In this document: piece after piece, positions 49,701 through 61,427 of the stretch | Numbering within the stretch: the first letter of the stretch is position 1 | Layout of the letters: every line of letters begins with the position of its first letter | NCBI RefSeq assembly: GCF_900324485.2 | Contig: NC_046646.1 | Span: forward strand, 22,635,500-22,699,499 | Reading direction: 5' to 3' | Length of the DNA: 64,000 bases | Source: Mastacembelus armatus | Lineage: Eukaryota > Chordata > Actinopteri > Synbranchiformes > Mastacembelidae | Position numbers and translations under genes: made by a program | The notes under the pieces: generated by a model | What the model was told of the DNA's origin: nothing | Database searches by the model: none | What the model saw: the letters and a program-made list of their open reading frames with translations, nothing else

Positions 49701-51805
49701 CCCAAAACAGAAGAGACCAGTGATAGAAATACCAGTGATAGTACATTTTTAAACATACTGTGGTTAACTTTGAGGTGCCTGAACTTTACTTGTACTTGAA
49801 GTGCATCAAACTGTAAGTGCAGTCACTAGGTGTCACTTGGGTGAAGATAGACAGTTTGATAGTCAGTGAAAATACAACTGGATAGCCTTATGTCTCTGTG
49901 TGTTTGGATTGGTTCTGAGCTGCTGTGGTGCTGGTGGTCTCACGTTCAGGTTGGTGGTTCTGCCAGTGTGAGTCTAAGCGAGGCTGGGTTCCTGCGTCCT
50001 ACCTAGAGCCTCTGGACAAGCCGGAGGAGGGCGAGGATGCGGAACCAAACTACGAAGGTAAGCTGTTATTTTAGTTAATGCTGTGCAGAGTGTAGTGAAT
50101 GTATTATGTATCCTTTGATTTTTAAACTGCATTGTGTTTCCCTGCAGGAGAGATGTACATCACCATCAGAGCCTACATGGCAGAGCAGGAGGATGAGATC
50201 TCTCTGGAAATGGGTGAAACCATCGATGTCATTCACAAGCTGCTGGATGGCTGGTGGGTCGTCAGGTATGATCCACACACACAAAAACCTAAAAATTCAC
50301 AAGTGTACTTTACCCCACACAAGTTCTTACCATTACCCGTGAATATTTGCAATTCATTTTGACTTGTAATCAATGTTTGGCACAGAAAAGGAGAGGAAAC
50401 TGGCTATTTCCCCTCCATGTTCCTCCAGAAGGGTGGAAAGAGAGAGAAAAATGACACGGAGAGGAAGAACCTGCAGGGACAGAAACCACCACCTCGCAGG
50501 TATGTCAGCGATTACACAGGACAACAATAAACACAAGGGATTCATGCAGTTTTGATGGATAATGTATGTACTGTATGATGCATAGTATACAGTTTAATTT
50601 TATGTCTTTAAAACATTGGTAATCCTTCAAATTTAGCAGTTGCACAATTAAGGAACAAACCTTGTAACACTATGACAAACCATAGTAAAAAGGGTTTTTG
50701 TTCAAATTTAGTTTTAAAATGAATCACATACACCGCCGAGACCTGATGCGGGAGAAACCCACACATGTGAAGGTTTGCATGTAGTTCCTGTAGTTGGTGG
50801 TGTATTGTGTCACTCCAGTCTAAAGGGAAGTGTGTTATCTCACACTGCTGCACCATGTTTGGGATTTCATTTTTCTTTACTGCTAAGTGCCATGAAGTCA
50901 CCTCTGTACTCAATCTAACGGTTTCATTACTTACAGAGAGACATGTTTACATAAAAAATCTTACAAAACTACATTCAATGATATTTGAAAAACATTTTGG
51001 CTAAAATATGACCTCTTAATACTATTACATATTTAGGTGTTTCTTTAAATATTTGTTCTTGTACACAGATTATTTCTGCAATATTAGTTTTTATGCAACT
51101 CCAATCTCTGGGGGTGTTTTTAAACTCAGCTCAACTATGAGTTGAGAGTGAAATATTTACAAAACCAAGGATTGTAACTTCTGTACTCACTGTAAACTGA
51201 TCACTCATATTTACCAGTTCAACTATGTGCATCCTTTTCCGGTCTCAGATCCACGATCCGTAACGCCAAGAGCATCCACAGCAGGTCTCGCCAGTCATTA
51301 AGCCAGGATGCTTACCGCAGGAACAGCCGTCGGTACCTCCAAGAGAAGGGCAGACGCACAGGAACTCCAGGAAGGGCTGGGCCGCACAGGAACTCCAGGA
51401 ACTCTGCGAAGTCACCCCTGAGGGAGAGGAAGAACGAAGGTGATAGAACTCATATTTTATTCTACCAGCTTAGGGAAGTTTGTCTCATCTGTGTGGCAAG
51501 TTAAATCTGATCCTATTTTGTTTGCTCAAACAAACTTAGCACAGAATGTGGAAAGCAACATACGTCCACTGGAACAAAGCCATAGCCATAAACCCATGAC
51601 TGTTCATATAACCTCATCATTTTGTTATTTCTGACCAACAGAGAATATTCCCGAGATGTCTGGCTCCAGTTCAGAGAGCGAGTTGAAGAAGGACGCTCCG
51701 GTTATCCCTCCCCGGCCAAGTCCAGAGCTCATCCTGGAGCGCTGCACTGACAACACCCGCAAGAAAGTCAGCATCCACAAGTCCCGTCCCAGCTCTGACA
51801 GCTAG
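46788..51805 (+). CDS. ncf1: ncf1, neutrophil cytosolic factor 1 (p47phox)
   Basis: Organiser subunit of the phagocyte NADPH oxidase: on phosphorylation it opens, binds p22phox and membrane lipid, and brings p67phox. Eleven exons: 46788-46859, 47089-47169, 47320-47395, 49020-49185, 49313-49371, 49538-49660, 49950-50057, 50148-50265, 50386-50499, 51249-51439, 51642-51805. They join in frame to 423 aa (human 390). Domains: PX (about 1-120, [19 protein letters not shown]), SH3A (NGWWFCQ...[12 protein letters not shown]), SH3B ([20 protein letters not shown]), autoinhibitory region ([20 protein letters not shown], then QDAYRRNS) and C-terminal PxxP ([12 protein letters not shown]). Sites equal to human Ser303, 315, 320 and 328 are kept. 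PX Arg43 is Thr. A longer linker before the PxxP explains the extra length. Confidence 0.96.
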
Positions 51806-51836
51806 TGTGGACATGCACTGTATGTTGTTAGAATAC

Positions 51837-51865
51837 AGAATTAGAATTAGAATTAGAATTAGAAT
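51837..51865 (+). repeat. (TTAGAA)n hexanucleotide repeat in ncf1 3'UTR
   Basis: Nearly five perfect copies begin 32 bases after the stop codon. Confidence 0.95.
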
Positions 51866-51960
51866 AGCCTTATGAAAGCTTCTTCTTTAATTTGTGTATA
51901 CTTTTCAAACACAAGTAAGGGGTCAGTTCTACAGAGAAAGGCAAGTGATCCTTTGTGTGA

Positions 51961-51966
51961 AATAAA
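51961..51966 (+). terminator. ncf1: ncf1 polyadenylation signal AATAAA
   Basis: AATAAA lies 156 bases after the stop codon. Confidence 0.6.
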
Positions 51967-52760
51967 ACAGGAGATCTTTCTAAAACTACATTATATTACA
52001 GTATATTATAAGGTGGAGAAAATTGCCAAAAAGTCTCATTTAAACTGACTTTAAAGAATAACAGAGGTGGTCTACAGATTTCTTACTATCACCAAATCCC
52101 CAAATGAAAAATGTTTCAGTCGGTCTCCAACATTTCCTGACAAATTTTCAGTTTTCCTGACACACAAAACTTTGATGTTTTGGTCTGTTTATGAGATTTG
52201 TAACCAGAAGAAAATATATAATATCTGCAGAATCAACTTTTTGAATTAGGTTTTAAGTTTGGTGCCATCTGGTGGTTATATCAAGAGTAACACTGTGCCA
52301 AACCACAGTACATGCTGTAAATAGACCAAGACCTGTTCAGACTTGTTTTGCTTTTTGTTCAGCTCTACCTCTCTTGCTCGCTGCTAGTTGCTAATGTTCA
52401 GATTTTGCACCACAAGAAAAAAAGAAAGTTTAGAAAAAGCTGCAATTCCTTGTAAACGTTATTTCATAAGAATGTGGGCTGGAAAAAGCTATACTGAACA
52501 AATATATACATTTCTGATGCCTGTGTGGAAGCATATGGGTCTATTCCTAAATATGCAACCTGAAAAGGTTTGTTGTTATTTATTTGCTTAATTACTTTGG
52601 ATAATAAAAAAATATGCTATCATTTTTCTCTGCGCTTCACATTTATGTGGTTGGAATTAACTTCTTTTTTTTTAAATAGAAGCATTGCTGCTTAATTATT
52701 GGAATTAGTTTACTTGAGGTATTGATGACAAAAACATTAAAGCATTAGGTGAAAACAATT

Positions 52761-52832
52761 TGACCCCGACGTGATTTGAACACGCAACCTTCTGATCTGG
52801 AGTCAGACGCGCTACCGTTGCGCCACGAGGTC
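52761..52832 (-). tRNA. tRNA-Trp (anticodon CCA)
   Basis: On the minus strand it reads GACCTCGTGGCGCAACGG to CACGTCGGGGTCA, 72 nt, anticodon loop CTCCAGA, B box GTTCAAATC. It matches vertebrate nuclear tRNA-Trp. Confidence 0.97.
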
Positions 52833-53054
52833 CTGCGTTCCATTTGTGATATACAGGTATATGACCAAAACTGGATGGTCGATTTGTTATGTGATAGTAT
52901 GATCTTCATTATAGATCAGTAACGAACAGCCTCAACCACCAGGGAAATGTTAGCAGCGGTAAAGTTGGACCTTAGAGCCCAAACCCAAATAATACAAGAC
53001 ACCAACCTTTGCGCATTCGTATAAATTACTTGACGTTAGTCAAGCTAACAAGCC

Positions 53055-53126
53055 TCCCTGGTGGTCTAGTGGTTAGGATTCGGCGCTCTCACCGCCGCGG
53101 CCCGGGTTCGATTCCCGGTCAGGGAA
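53055..53126 (+). tRNA. tRNA-Glu (anticodon CTC)
   Basis: TCCCTGGTGGTCTAGTGG to CCCGGTCAGGGAA, 72 nt, anticodon loop CTCTCAC, B box GGTTCGATTCC. It matches vertebrate tRNA-Glu. Confidence 0.97.
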
Positions 53127-54440
53127 CATCTTTTTAATTCTATTGTTGCTACTTTCTATTGAACAAAAACTTAAATTAACCTAAAATAATATTTACATCA
53201 ATGAGTACACAATATTGACATGCAGAATATTTCATGTCTTTTTCTTAAAGCCTCATCGTTTGTACACTTCCCAACTAACACAATCAGTTTTCCTCCTGAG
53301 TATTGTTGAATTGAGAATCCTGACTCTCAGACGCATCAGTAAAGATCTTTGGCCCCTACACAATGTGACATATTTGCCCCCTTTAAAAATGAAAAAAGGT
53401 CAAGGTCCACAGTAAGTATTTAACTATTGAATATTTTATTATGTTGTATGCATTACTTTAAACAGATCTTCATTATGGCTCCTACCACTTCATTTAGTTT
53501 TCTTGAATTTGCTCCCTGGGGATCAATAAAGTATTAGCTTGTACAATTAACAGGCTATTTATTACACTGTACAGAACACATTACAAATTCAATAAAATCA
53601 GAAGCAAACCGAAAGAGAAGACAACCACAGATGCATTAGTATATTGCAAAGTAAATTACATTAATACGCTTGTAATGGCAGCTGAGGTACCAGTGAGAGT
53701 GTAATTAAAAGTAAACCACTAACACTGGACAGAGGACAGAGTGATGGTGGTTAAAGTGCAAATTCCCTCTGGTCTCCCCCTGTTTCTGCTCTGTATCCTC
53801 TTGCCTATTTTTCTGCAGAGGTTCTGCGTGTCTTTGCTGCTGCAGAAAAGTCTGCACATGTGAGCAGGACAAACACAGTGATTATCCCGGCCCTTCAAAA
53901 TAAAATGAAAATTCTCAACTCATGAAACCAAAATGCGTTTGTGGAAGCTCCTCAAATCTTAGTGCTGATCATAGTCAAACCTGATTTATTAGAGAATTAT
54001 TTTCTCAGTGAATCATTTACAAAACACTAGGAAAAAAGAGACAAATGACCAATGCACTTTCCTGCAGCCCAAAGCAAATATAAACCCAAATATAAACAGA
54101 GCCAGCCAGAAGTACAAGATTTGTGTCTTAAATAAGTTCGTGGATGGCGCTGCAGGAAACACTATACATATAATAACTAAACACCTAAATATAATCTGTC
54201 AAATTAATATAGTTAATCAAGTGCAACAACTTCCTGTGATTACATAATGTCGAATAGAAGTATCATAAATTGGAAACAAAAGTATAAGTAAAGCACAAAT
54301 GGCCTACCTTGAAATAATACTTTAATACGATACTTTAGTGAATGTATTTCGGTACTTCCCATCACTGGAATAAATAAATAACGAACCTCTCCAAATCATC
54401 AATGAACCGCAGCTCTTATTTTGAAATTCTAATTTATTCG
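53127..54440. other. Intergenic, no gene seen
   Basis: AT-rich, with only short frames lacking family signatures. Confidence 0.5.
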
Positions 54441-54449
54441 CATCCTGTC

Positions 54450-54715
54450 GGTAACTTGACTGCAGCTTGCGCCGTTTAACGGGACCTGCAGCTCCTCTTT
54501 CTCCAAATGCCAACGTACAAGGAGAGCGGCCTCGGACCGGACGCAAGGACAGACATCGGCCCAGACACACACGGGACTCACCCGGAACATGGCGGCGGGA
54601 ACAACAACCTGTCCGGTACCGTAACGACGACAGCCTAAACCGGGGGAAGGACACGGCGGATGGGCTGGCAACGGAGGAGCATCAGTTAAGGTCAACGAAT
54701 AACGGTGCAACATCT
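54450..54715 (+). promoter_or_regulatory. GC-rich promoter-like patch, possible st6gal1 first exon
   Basis: A CpG-bearing patch stands out in AT-rich surroundings and contains AACATGGCGGC (54587-54597), the YY1-type motif often found just downstream of start sites. Possible donors are CCG|GTACCG (before 54616) and TTAAG|GTCAAC (before 54691). Assignment to st6gal1 rests on position and strand only. Confidence 0.4.
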
Positions 54716-56161
54716 AGAATTATTATGTATGCATGATCCCTAATGATGCATTTTATTTACACTCATTAATTGCAGGAATTGTGCAACTATTGGATGAACA
54801 GTAATATTGTTAACACAACGCTAGGGTATAAAACATAGATGGTTTTGGTTCCAATCTCAAATAAGGGACCACGAATAAATTACATGCATTCATGTTGAAT
54901 AAATTATTTACTAATGTTTTACAGAAGCCTTTGATTAGAACAGTTTTTGGGTTGCCAGGTTGTAAAAAATCCTACCCCAGCATCACATTTTTTCTTTTTA
55001 ATAAGTGACTCTGATGGATTGTTTGGCCACTTGTGGAAAATGTAAAGTGTAAATTAAGCGCCTTCCTGATGAATGTTTAAGTTTTTTATGTTGCTCATTT
55101 CTTGTCATGTCTGGTTTTGACCTTAGTTTTGAATCTCACCAATTATTTTATATTCTGTGATATATCGACCATGATTCCTGCCAATTTAAATCTCCAGGCT
55201 GACAAAGTGTGATTTTACAGTGACTCTAAAATAACAAGAGAAACCACAGTTTCTGTTGTCACATGACAGCTCAATGTATTGTCAGTCACAGTCCTGTCAA
55301 AACCACAAATTTGTGTTTCCCTGGTGTTGAGTAAACAGCATTTTCAGTCGGTGCATGATTCAGAAATGTGTGCTGGGTGAAGATGTTCAGATGACTCACA
55401 GCATCAGCAGTAGTAACAGTTACTGTAGCTGACATGATTCATTCATTGCTCTGTTTGTAACACCTACAGTAGAATGAGTCTTCATTTATTTTTGAGTTTT
55501 TTCCATTATCTATTTTATCTACCACACATCTTTTTCTAATCTCATTTCTTACTCAACTTCGCTTGTTTCATCTATTCTCTTTCTCAGTTTTTCTCTCTGT
55601 CTAATTTTGCTCATAACTCACAAGTCATTTATTCAGCTGTTAAGTACAACTCGGTCCATAACCACTTCAGTTTTATGCCTCCTCTCAAACTCAAGAAAAA
55701 AAACCAGTTAATCAGTTAGTTGATTGACCGAACTATAAATAACTAAATAAATGCAGGTTCCAGTTTGTGACTTTTCTTTTGTATGATGTTAAACTCAACA
55801 CCTTTGTATTACCTGAAATGAAACCTAGAGCTTTTCGTTTCTTTGTATTATGTCAAAAAACAACAGCTAAAGCAACAGCAAACTTTGATTTCTGTGAGGA
55901 GGGTTATGAGTGAGATCCTGAAGAGCAGTAACAGGCTTTAGTTTCAGTTTTTAATTATTTTTGAACTTGGGTGGTGTCTGATCACGGATTGAAGAACATT
56001 GTCAGACACCTGAAAATCAGATTTTTTTGCTTGAGTTTGTGAAGAGGTGTAAAACTGAAGTGGAAAAAATCTCATATTTGGCACTTGGTCTGTGTACGTG
56101 CAGCATCCCATGCAGAAAGATAAAAGTGTGTGTTGATATATATATATCTCTCACTTTACAG

Positions 56162-56257
56162 AGGCGATGAAGGGAAACCTGAAGGCAGAAGCCAGTTTCT
56201 AAGCAACTACAAAAGCAACAGAATCAAGTGTTACTGTACCACACCATGAGCTACAAG
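56162..56257 (+). other. st6gal1: Probable 5' exon of st6gal1, with upstream ORF and in-frame ATG
   Basis: A good acceptor (TATCTCTCACTTTACAG|AGG) and donor (CTACAAG|GTACGA) frame 96 bases. They hold a ten-codon upstream ORF (MKGNLKAEAS-F-stop) and then ATGAGCTACAAG at the 3' edge. Splicing to the acceptor at 61413 gives MSYKIPGAAMDRVSLLWR in frame with st6gal1. Both ATGs have a purine at -3. Confidence 0.55.
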
Positions 56258-57110
56258 GTACGACAATCCCAGTTCACCACACCTGACACGAGCAGCACAC
56301 CACACAGCAAGTACCAGAGCTAGTTTAGCGTGTTTACGAGACTCGATATGTTAAAATACAATACAGCCTGAGATTTAAAGTGTGAATCTGGTACTTTTGT
56401 AAACACGATATACCTACGTGGTACAGTGCTGAGGAATAGTTAGCCATCAAAGAGTAAAAGTGTCTGACCTTATGTCTGATCAAAAATGACATAAAAGATG
56501 GCTATGAAATAATTACCGTCCTAATCCAAAGTTATACTAAACAACCTGCAGATTTTGCGGCTCCACAAGCTGTGAAACTGTTTCTTCCACAGCCCCAAAA
56601 TATCACTTGTTCAAAAGAGGATTTAGCTGAGACACATCTCACATTCTCCAACACCCTGTCTCTGTTGTTATTGCTTCTTAAAAGAAAAGGGTTTGACTAG
56701 ATTCATGTACAACCCACGGCAAATTGGATAAGAAGCAGTAGCTGTAAAACTCCTTAAAAGATACGAATATAAAAATGTGGGACAAAATGAAGGTAAATAT
56801 AACTGATAAGAACTTAACAAAAATACAGTATCTTCAGTTTTTCTGGCCTAACTACAATCAAATGACTAAAATTTTGACGAAAATCTTCCAAATTCCAGTG
56901 TAGATTACCTCACCTTTTTCTTGTCAAATATTTTTCCAGCCTGTCCAGAAGCACAGTGACCCCTAAGGACCAGACACAAACAAGAGAAATCATAAACATT
57001 AAATAAAACATGTGCCAAAAGTAGAAACTTAACCTTAGTTTTGCATGTGCTCTAATACGACTATGGTTGGTTTGATTACTGGATAAAAGAGATGGATTAT
57101 TATTATTAAT

Positions 57111-57150
57111 GACCCCGATGTGATTTGATCTGGAGTCAGACACATTAAGG
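57111..57150 (-). pseudogene. tRNA-Trp fragment
   Basis: GACCCCGATGTGATTTG is followed directly by ATCTGGAGTCAGACAC. This is the tRNA-Trp(CCA) 3' half with 16 bases of the T-arm/variable region missing. Sequence beyond the anticodon arm is decayed. Confidence 0.75.
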
Positions 57151-57590
57151 TTCTGAGATGAACCCCTGATTAAACCAAAAAGAAGTGGATCAGATCATAT
57201 GAGACATCTGAGTACAAGCGAGTTACCTTTTTTAAACACGTCCTAAATTCTTAAATATTATAAAAATTCTTTGCTCACTCTGAAACTCTGTCTAATCAAA
57301 ATATTTCTGCGAACGATGGCAGAAACTGTAGATCCTGTCGTGGCAAAAAGTACTAGGAGGCAAAACTCAGGTTATAGGGTGGCAGGTCTAAGAGGCAAAA
57401 GCAGCAGAGTCACAAGCAGAACATACCATCTGCAGAACGGGTCAATACCGACTTACCCAGGACATGGGAAATGGCAAACTTTTATATCAGCTCAATTTAC
57501 ACATGTAAAGCACGCCAACATGACATACACATAAGTGATTACACAGTGGTCAGTAATATGACTTGCGCAAGCTGGCTGCCCACTGCTCCG

Positions 57591-57700
57591 GGTGTGTGTT
57601 CACTGCTGAGTGTGTGTGTGTTCACTGCTGTGTGTGTGTGTTCACTGCTGTGTGTGTGTGTGTTCACTGCTGTGTGTGTGTGTTCACTGCTGTGTGTGTG
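57591..57700 (+). repeat. Minisatellite, 20-22 bp units, within a dispersed fish repeat
   Basis: About five units of TTCACTGCTGTGTGTGTGTG. The flanks GGCTGCCCACTGCTCC (left) and GGTTAAATGCAGAGG, TTCGAGTATGGGTCATCAT (right) are typical of a widespread teleost repeat whose family name I do not know. The whole copy spans roughly 57560-57780. Confidence 0.85.
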
Positions 57701-57789
57701 CACTTCGGGTGGGTTAAATGCAGAGGGGAATTTCGAGTATGGGTCATCATATTGACAATAGTAGTCACTTTCACTTTCAAGTCTGTGTG

Positions 57790-60700
57790 ACTACCTGTCT
57801 TTTCGTCTGCTCCCTTCCGAAATACAAAGCAGTGTCAAAAGTCTTTGTTGAATTCACACGGGTCACATGGAGGCAGCAGACTACGTACTGTCTGTCAAGG
57901 TGAGCGTTTCCCTCACACATCCTATTTAAAGCAAAGATTTATTCCTCCTCTAACTGAAGATTCTGTTTGAAAGAAAGAAAAAACACACAAATACAGCTCC
58001 AGCTAGCTATTAACTAAAAAAAAAGGAAAACAAAAGGCAGTGATGGGTCGGCCAAACCAAACAATAGAAGGAAACAAGCCAAGCCAGCCTGTCCCTATCT
58101 AACACAATCTGACCCCTAACAGAAAATAATAAACATAGGAAAACAAAGCCACTGCGTTCAACACCTAATAGATCTAAACTAAACATACAGAAAGGAGCCG
58201 AAACACAAGCCTGCTACACAGCAGCAGGAGCACAGACAAACAGGAGGCGGAGCTAAGTTCTTCCTCGGAACCCTTACGTCTGAGACGCCACCGATCTAAG
58301 GTCCCACTCTCCTTATAAAGGCACCAATCCACCAAGGGTTGACCAGCAGACACACCTCCTCTTCCTGCAAATAGAGTCACACACATAATCCATACATGGT
58401 ACATGTAACATAGCGCTTTCTGCAGACTGCAGAAAAGAGCAGGAAGGAAACACAGACACCCGCAGAAAAGAAGCAGACTGGTTGGCATGTGTGACCAGAC
58501 TTCAACTAGACCTCATAATTTGTCATTTTCTGCCATAAGGAGAGGAGACGACACTGAGTCGAGCTGCTGGGTTGTGGTTTCTGATACGTCAAGGTATAAA
58601 AGTCACGCTGCACCTGACAACAACCGACCAATCACCTTCTGCGGGGTCTGATTGACAGCTCTGCTGCTGCTGACACATGCATAATCATCTAACCCCCTTT
58701 GACACTACATGGCTAGATTAACACTGCACAAACACACGTTTCAGAAACACACACTTCTACCCTTTAATCTTGAGCTTATGGCTCCATAAATCCATCCACA
58801 CACACCTCTGGCCTCAGGTTTTAAATTCAGGTTAGAGCCAGGTTTAGGTTAGGGTGAGGGTTAGGCCTAAGTATTTAGTTGTGATAGTTAAGGTTGGGGT
58901 GAGGGGCAAAAATTTATTACATCAGGGGATTTAGGGTGAGGTCTTAAAGCAGACATCAGGTGACAACACCATCTGTCTGAAGCCCTGCAGCACTGCAGTA
59001 ATGCAGGTGTTACATTCATTCAGTGGAGCTGTCTGGCGCCTCAGTGAGAAGCAGCTGAGGTTCTGTAAAGTGGATTTAGCCTCATTTTGCAGGTGATCCA
59101 ATGCTAACGTCCTGATAACGATTAAATCCTGCAGACCCTGAATATCTGTGCTCATAAGAGGCCCACAAACCCACAGTGATGCTCATAATAAAATATTACA
59201 GCAAACCATCTCAGTTAAAGCTGTTAGGACCACACTTAACTATGATTTTAATGGAAACTGTAAAACCAAATTAGGGTGATGATTAATCAATCTGCAGAAG
59301 CACTGATTAGTCAAGTGATCTGCAATTTTAGAAAAGCAGCAAGTATTTGACGTCCTTGTTTCTTAAATGTCAGATTTTCTTTCATCGTAACATCAAAGTA
59401 AACTGAACGTTTTCTGGGCTTTGGACAATGAACCTTTTGTCCAACACTGCCAGAGCTGATCAATGTGCAAAATGTAGGAAGCAGAAGAGGAAAAAGAAAA
59501 GGAAAATATGTGGCTGTTAGCGGCCACAGTAGAGACCTGTCTCAGGGCACTAAAATCCTAGAAAGAGCCCTGGTGACTAATGTCAGATATATCTATAAAT
59601 ATGTTCATTAGAGAGTAACAGAGTGCAGGGAGCTTCTTCCTTCCAATTAACCAAAGTGGGAGCAGCTGTATCGTCCTTCCTGCCTCTATTTTCTCCCAAT
59701 CCATGAATCTGTTTCTGTCTGTTCATTCACTTTATATTTGAGCTGGAAGTGCAGATGGTCTGTTCACAGACTGACTTAGAGGATTCATTTCAAGTCTCAA
59801 CAGAGAAAAGAAGTTGGGGCTACTTCGTGTGAGTGACGTTTTGTGTAGTTTGGAGTTTTTGTGTCAGTGCAGGTGATGGCAGGGGCTGAATCCTGGGTCC
59901 AGAAACCAGTTCAGATTTTGAATCTGGTTCAGATTCTTGCCATATTAACTGAGTAAAAAAATAAATAAACAAAATAAATAATGCACATCTGAAAGCGAGA
60001 AACTGCACTTTCAGCAGCTTTAGGTTGTCACAGACAGTCACTGTGTAAAATGAGAAATATAATTATGATGTGTCACTTGTTTTTCCTGGAGTTGGATGTG
60101 CTGCATCAGCTGGTTTTCGGGTGCTTTGAATACTTGTATCAAAAACTCTGCATGGTTAGAAAAGGCTGAGTCACGTTAGACCACCTGCCTCCCTACAGGG
60201 ATTTAGTTTGGCTTAGTGATTACATTTCACTGTGTCACTATTGTTGTGAGGCTGTGCCACACACACACACACACACACACACATGACCACAGGATTAAAA
60301 ACTATTTTCCCTGTTAAAAATGGTGGTTGTCATATAATAAGATTGAAGTTTAAGATAAGATTGAAGTTTTGGATTTCACTTTCCTAAGTGGACTTGTGGA
60401 TGTTGTGATTGACACTGGTGATGGTGACATCCTGTAACATACTAAACCTGAAAGTATTATATCAAATCTGTAGGTTAGGTTATGACTGGAGACAGTACTT
60501 TCACATACCCCTGAATGCAGGGACTATGCAAGTAATATGGGATAATGGACAACCACTGATGATTTCTTGGCATCCTGTAATGTACTTTACCCATCCCCCC
60601 CCCCCTGCCATCTTCCTCCTCCTGCCTGACTGGCATGCTGATGATCTTTTGTTGTTCCACTCACTTTCAGCTTAAGAAACAGTGATTTAGTGTGAAATCC

Positions 60701-61412
60701 ATCAACTTCAAATCACTTTTGATTTGTTTCATTGTTTGTTCACATTTAATAGTCTTCATCATAGGGTTCATTCAAATAACATGAATATTTTTGTATATAC
60801 TTTTAAGTGGCATCTAGCCCTGAAGAAAGTTGGGCCATGGAAATAACAGTATTTTAGTTGTAATGATAATGAAATATGCAAAGTTCTAATTGCTAATCAA
60901 AATGTTTCATCCTCAAGTGACCTGCTCATATGATCATCTTGCTTTATTATATTTGAGACACAGCTGATCAATGCTTATCGTGAAAATAACTTTTCCCTTG
61001 TGACAAGAGCAGAATGTTCCAACCTTCACTGTCTGATACTGACACTTGACCTCATAACTCATATGTCAAGCAGCTGAAACTCTCTTCTTTCTATGCACAT
61101 GACCTTGTTTGTCTCATACTCTAAAATAATGTGCATGGCTGCAACCAGGCAGTGAATCTTATGCAAATATATATGAATATTAAAACTTCTGAAGGTTTGT
61201 CTGAGTCTATTTGTTAAAAGAATTTACCTTTTATTAGAATTTACATTTTAGTGGCTGACATTTAAATTAGCAATAATGAGAAATTATAAAAAGTACAATG
61301 TATTAATACACATAAATGCTAATAAATCAAAAGTACATGTTGTTAAATACTTAATTTGTTACCTAGTTTACATAACTGTGGATAAACGGTGTCGTACGTG
61401 TTTACTCTGCAG
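57790..61412. other. Probable st6gal1 5' intron sequence
   Basis: It contains a degenerate telomere-like tract (GGTTTAGGTTAGGGTGAGGG, 58841-58865), a weak AATCGATT-family fragment near 59272-59460, and a (CA)13 tract at 60258-60283. 58020-58490 may be an unidentified dispersed repeat. No coding exon is supported. Confidence 0.5.
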
Positions 61413-61427
61413 ATTCCTGGAGCGGCG

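Noticed and set aside
58020-58490. Possible dispersed element with a 104-residue minus-strand frame
   Set aside because: The composition suggests a repeat, but no ends, target duplication or coding motif could be seen, so no family is claimed.
58841-58905. Telomere-like TTAGGG-related tract
   Set aside because: Only one or two imperfect units. This looks like ordinary degenerate sequence, not an interstitial telomere.
60402-60675. Possible exon junction at 60670 (TTCCACTCACTTTCAG)
   Set aside because: A good-looking acceptor, but no donor follows within a plausible exon and no conserved protein results.
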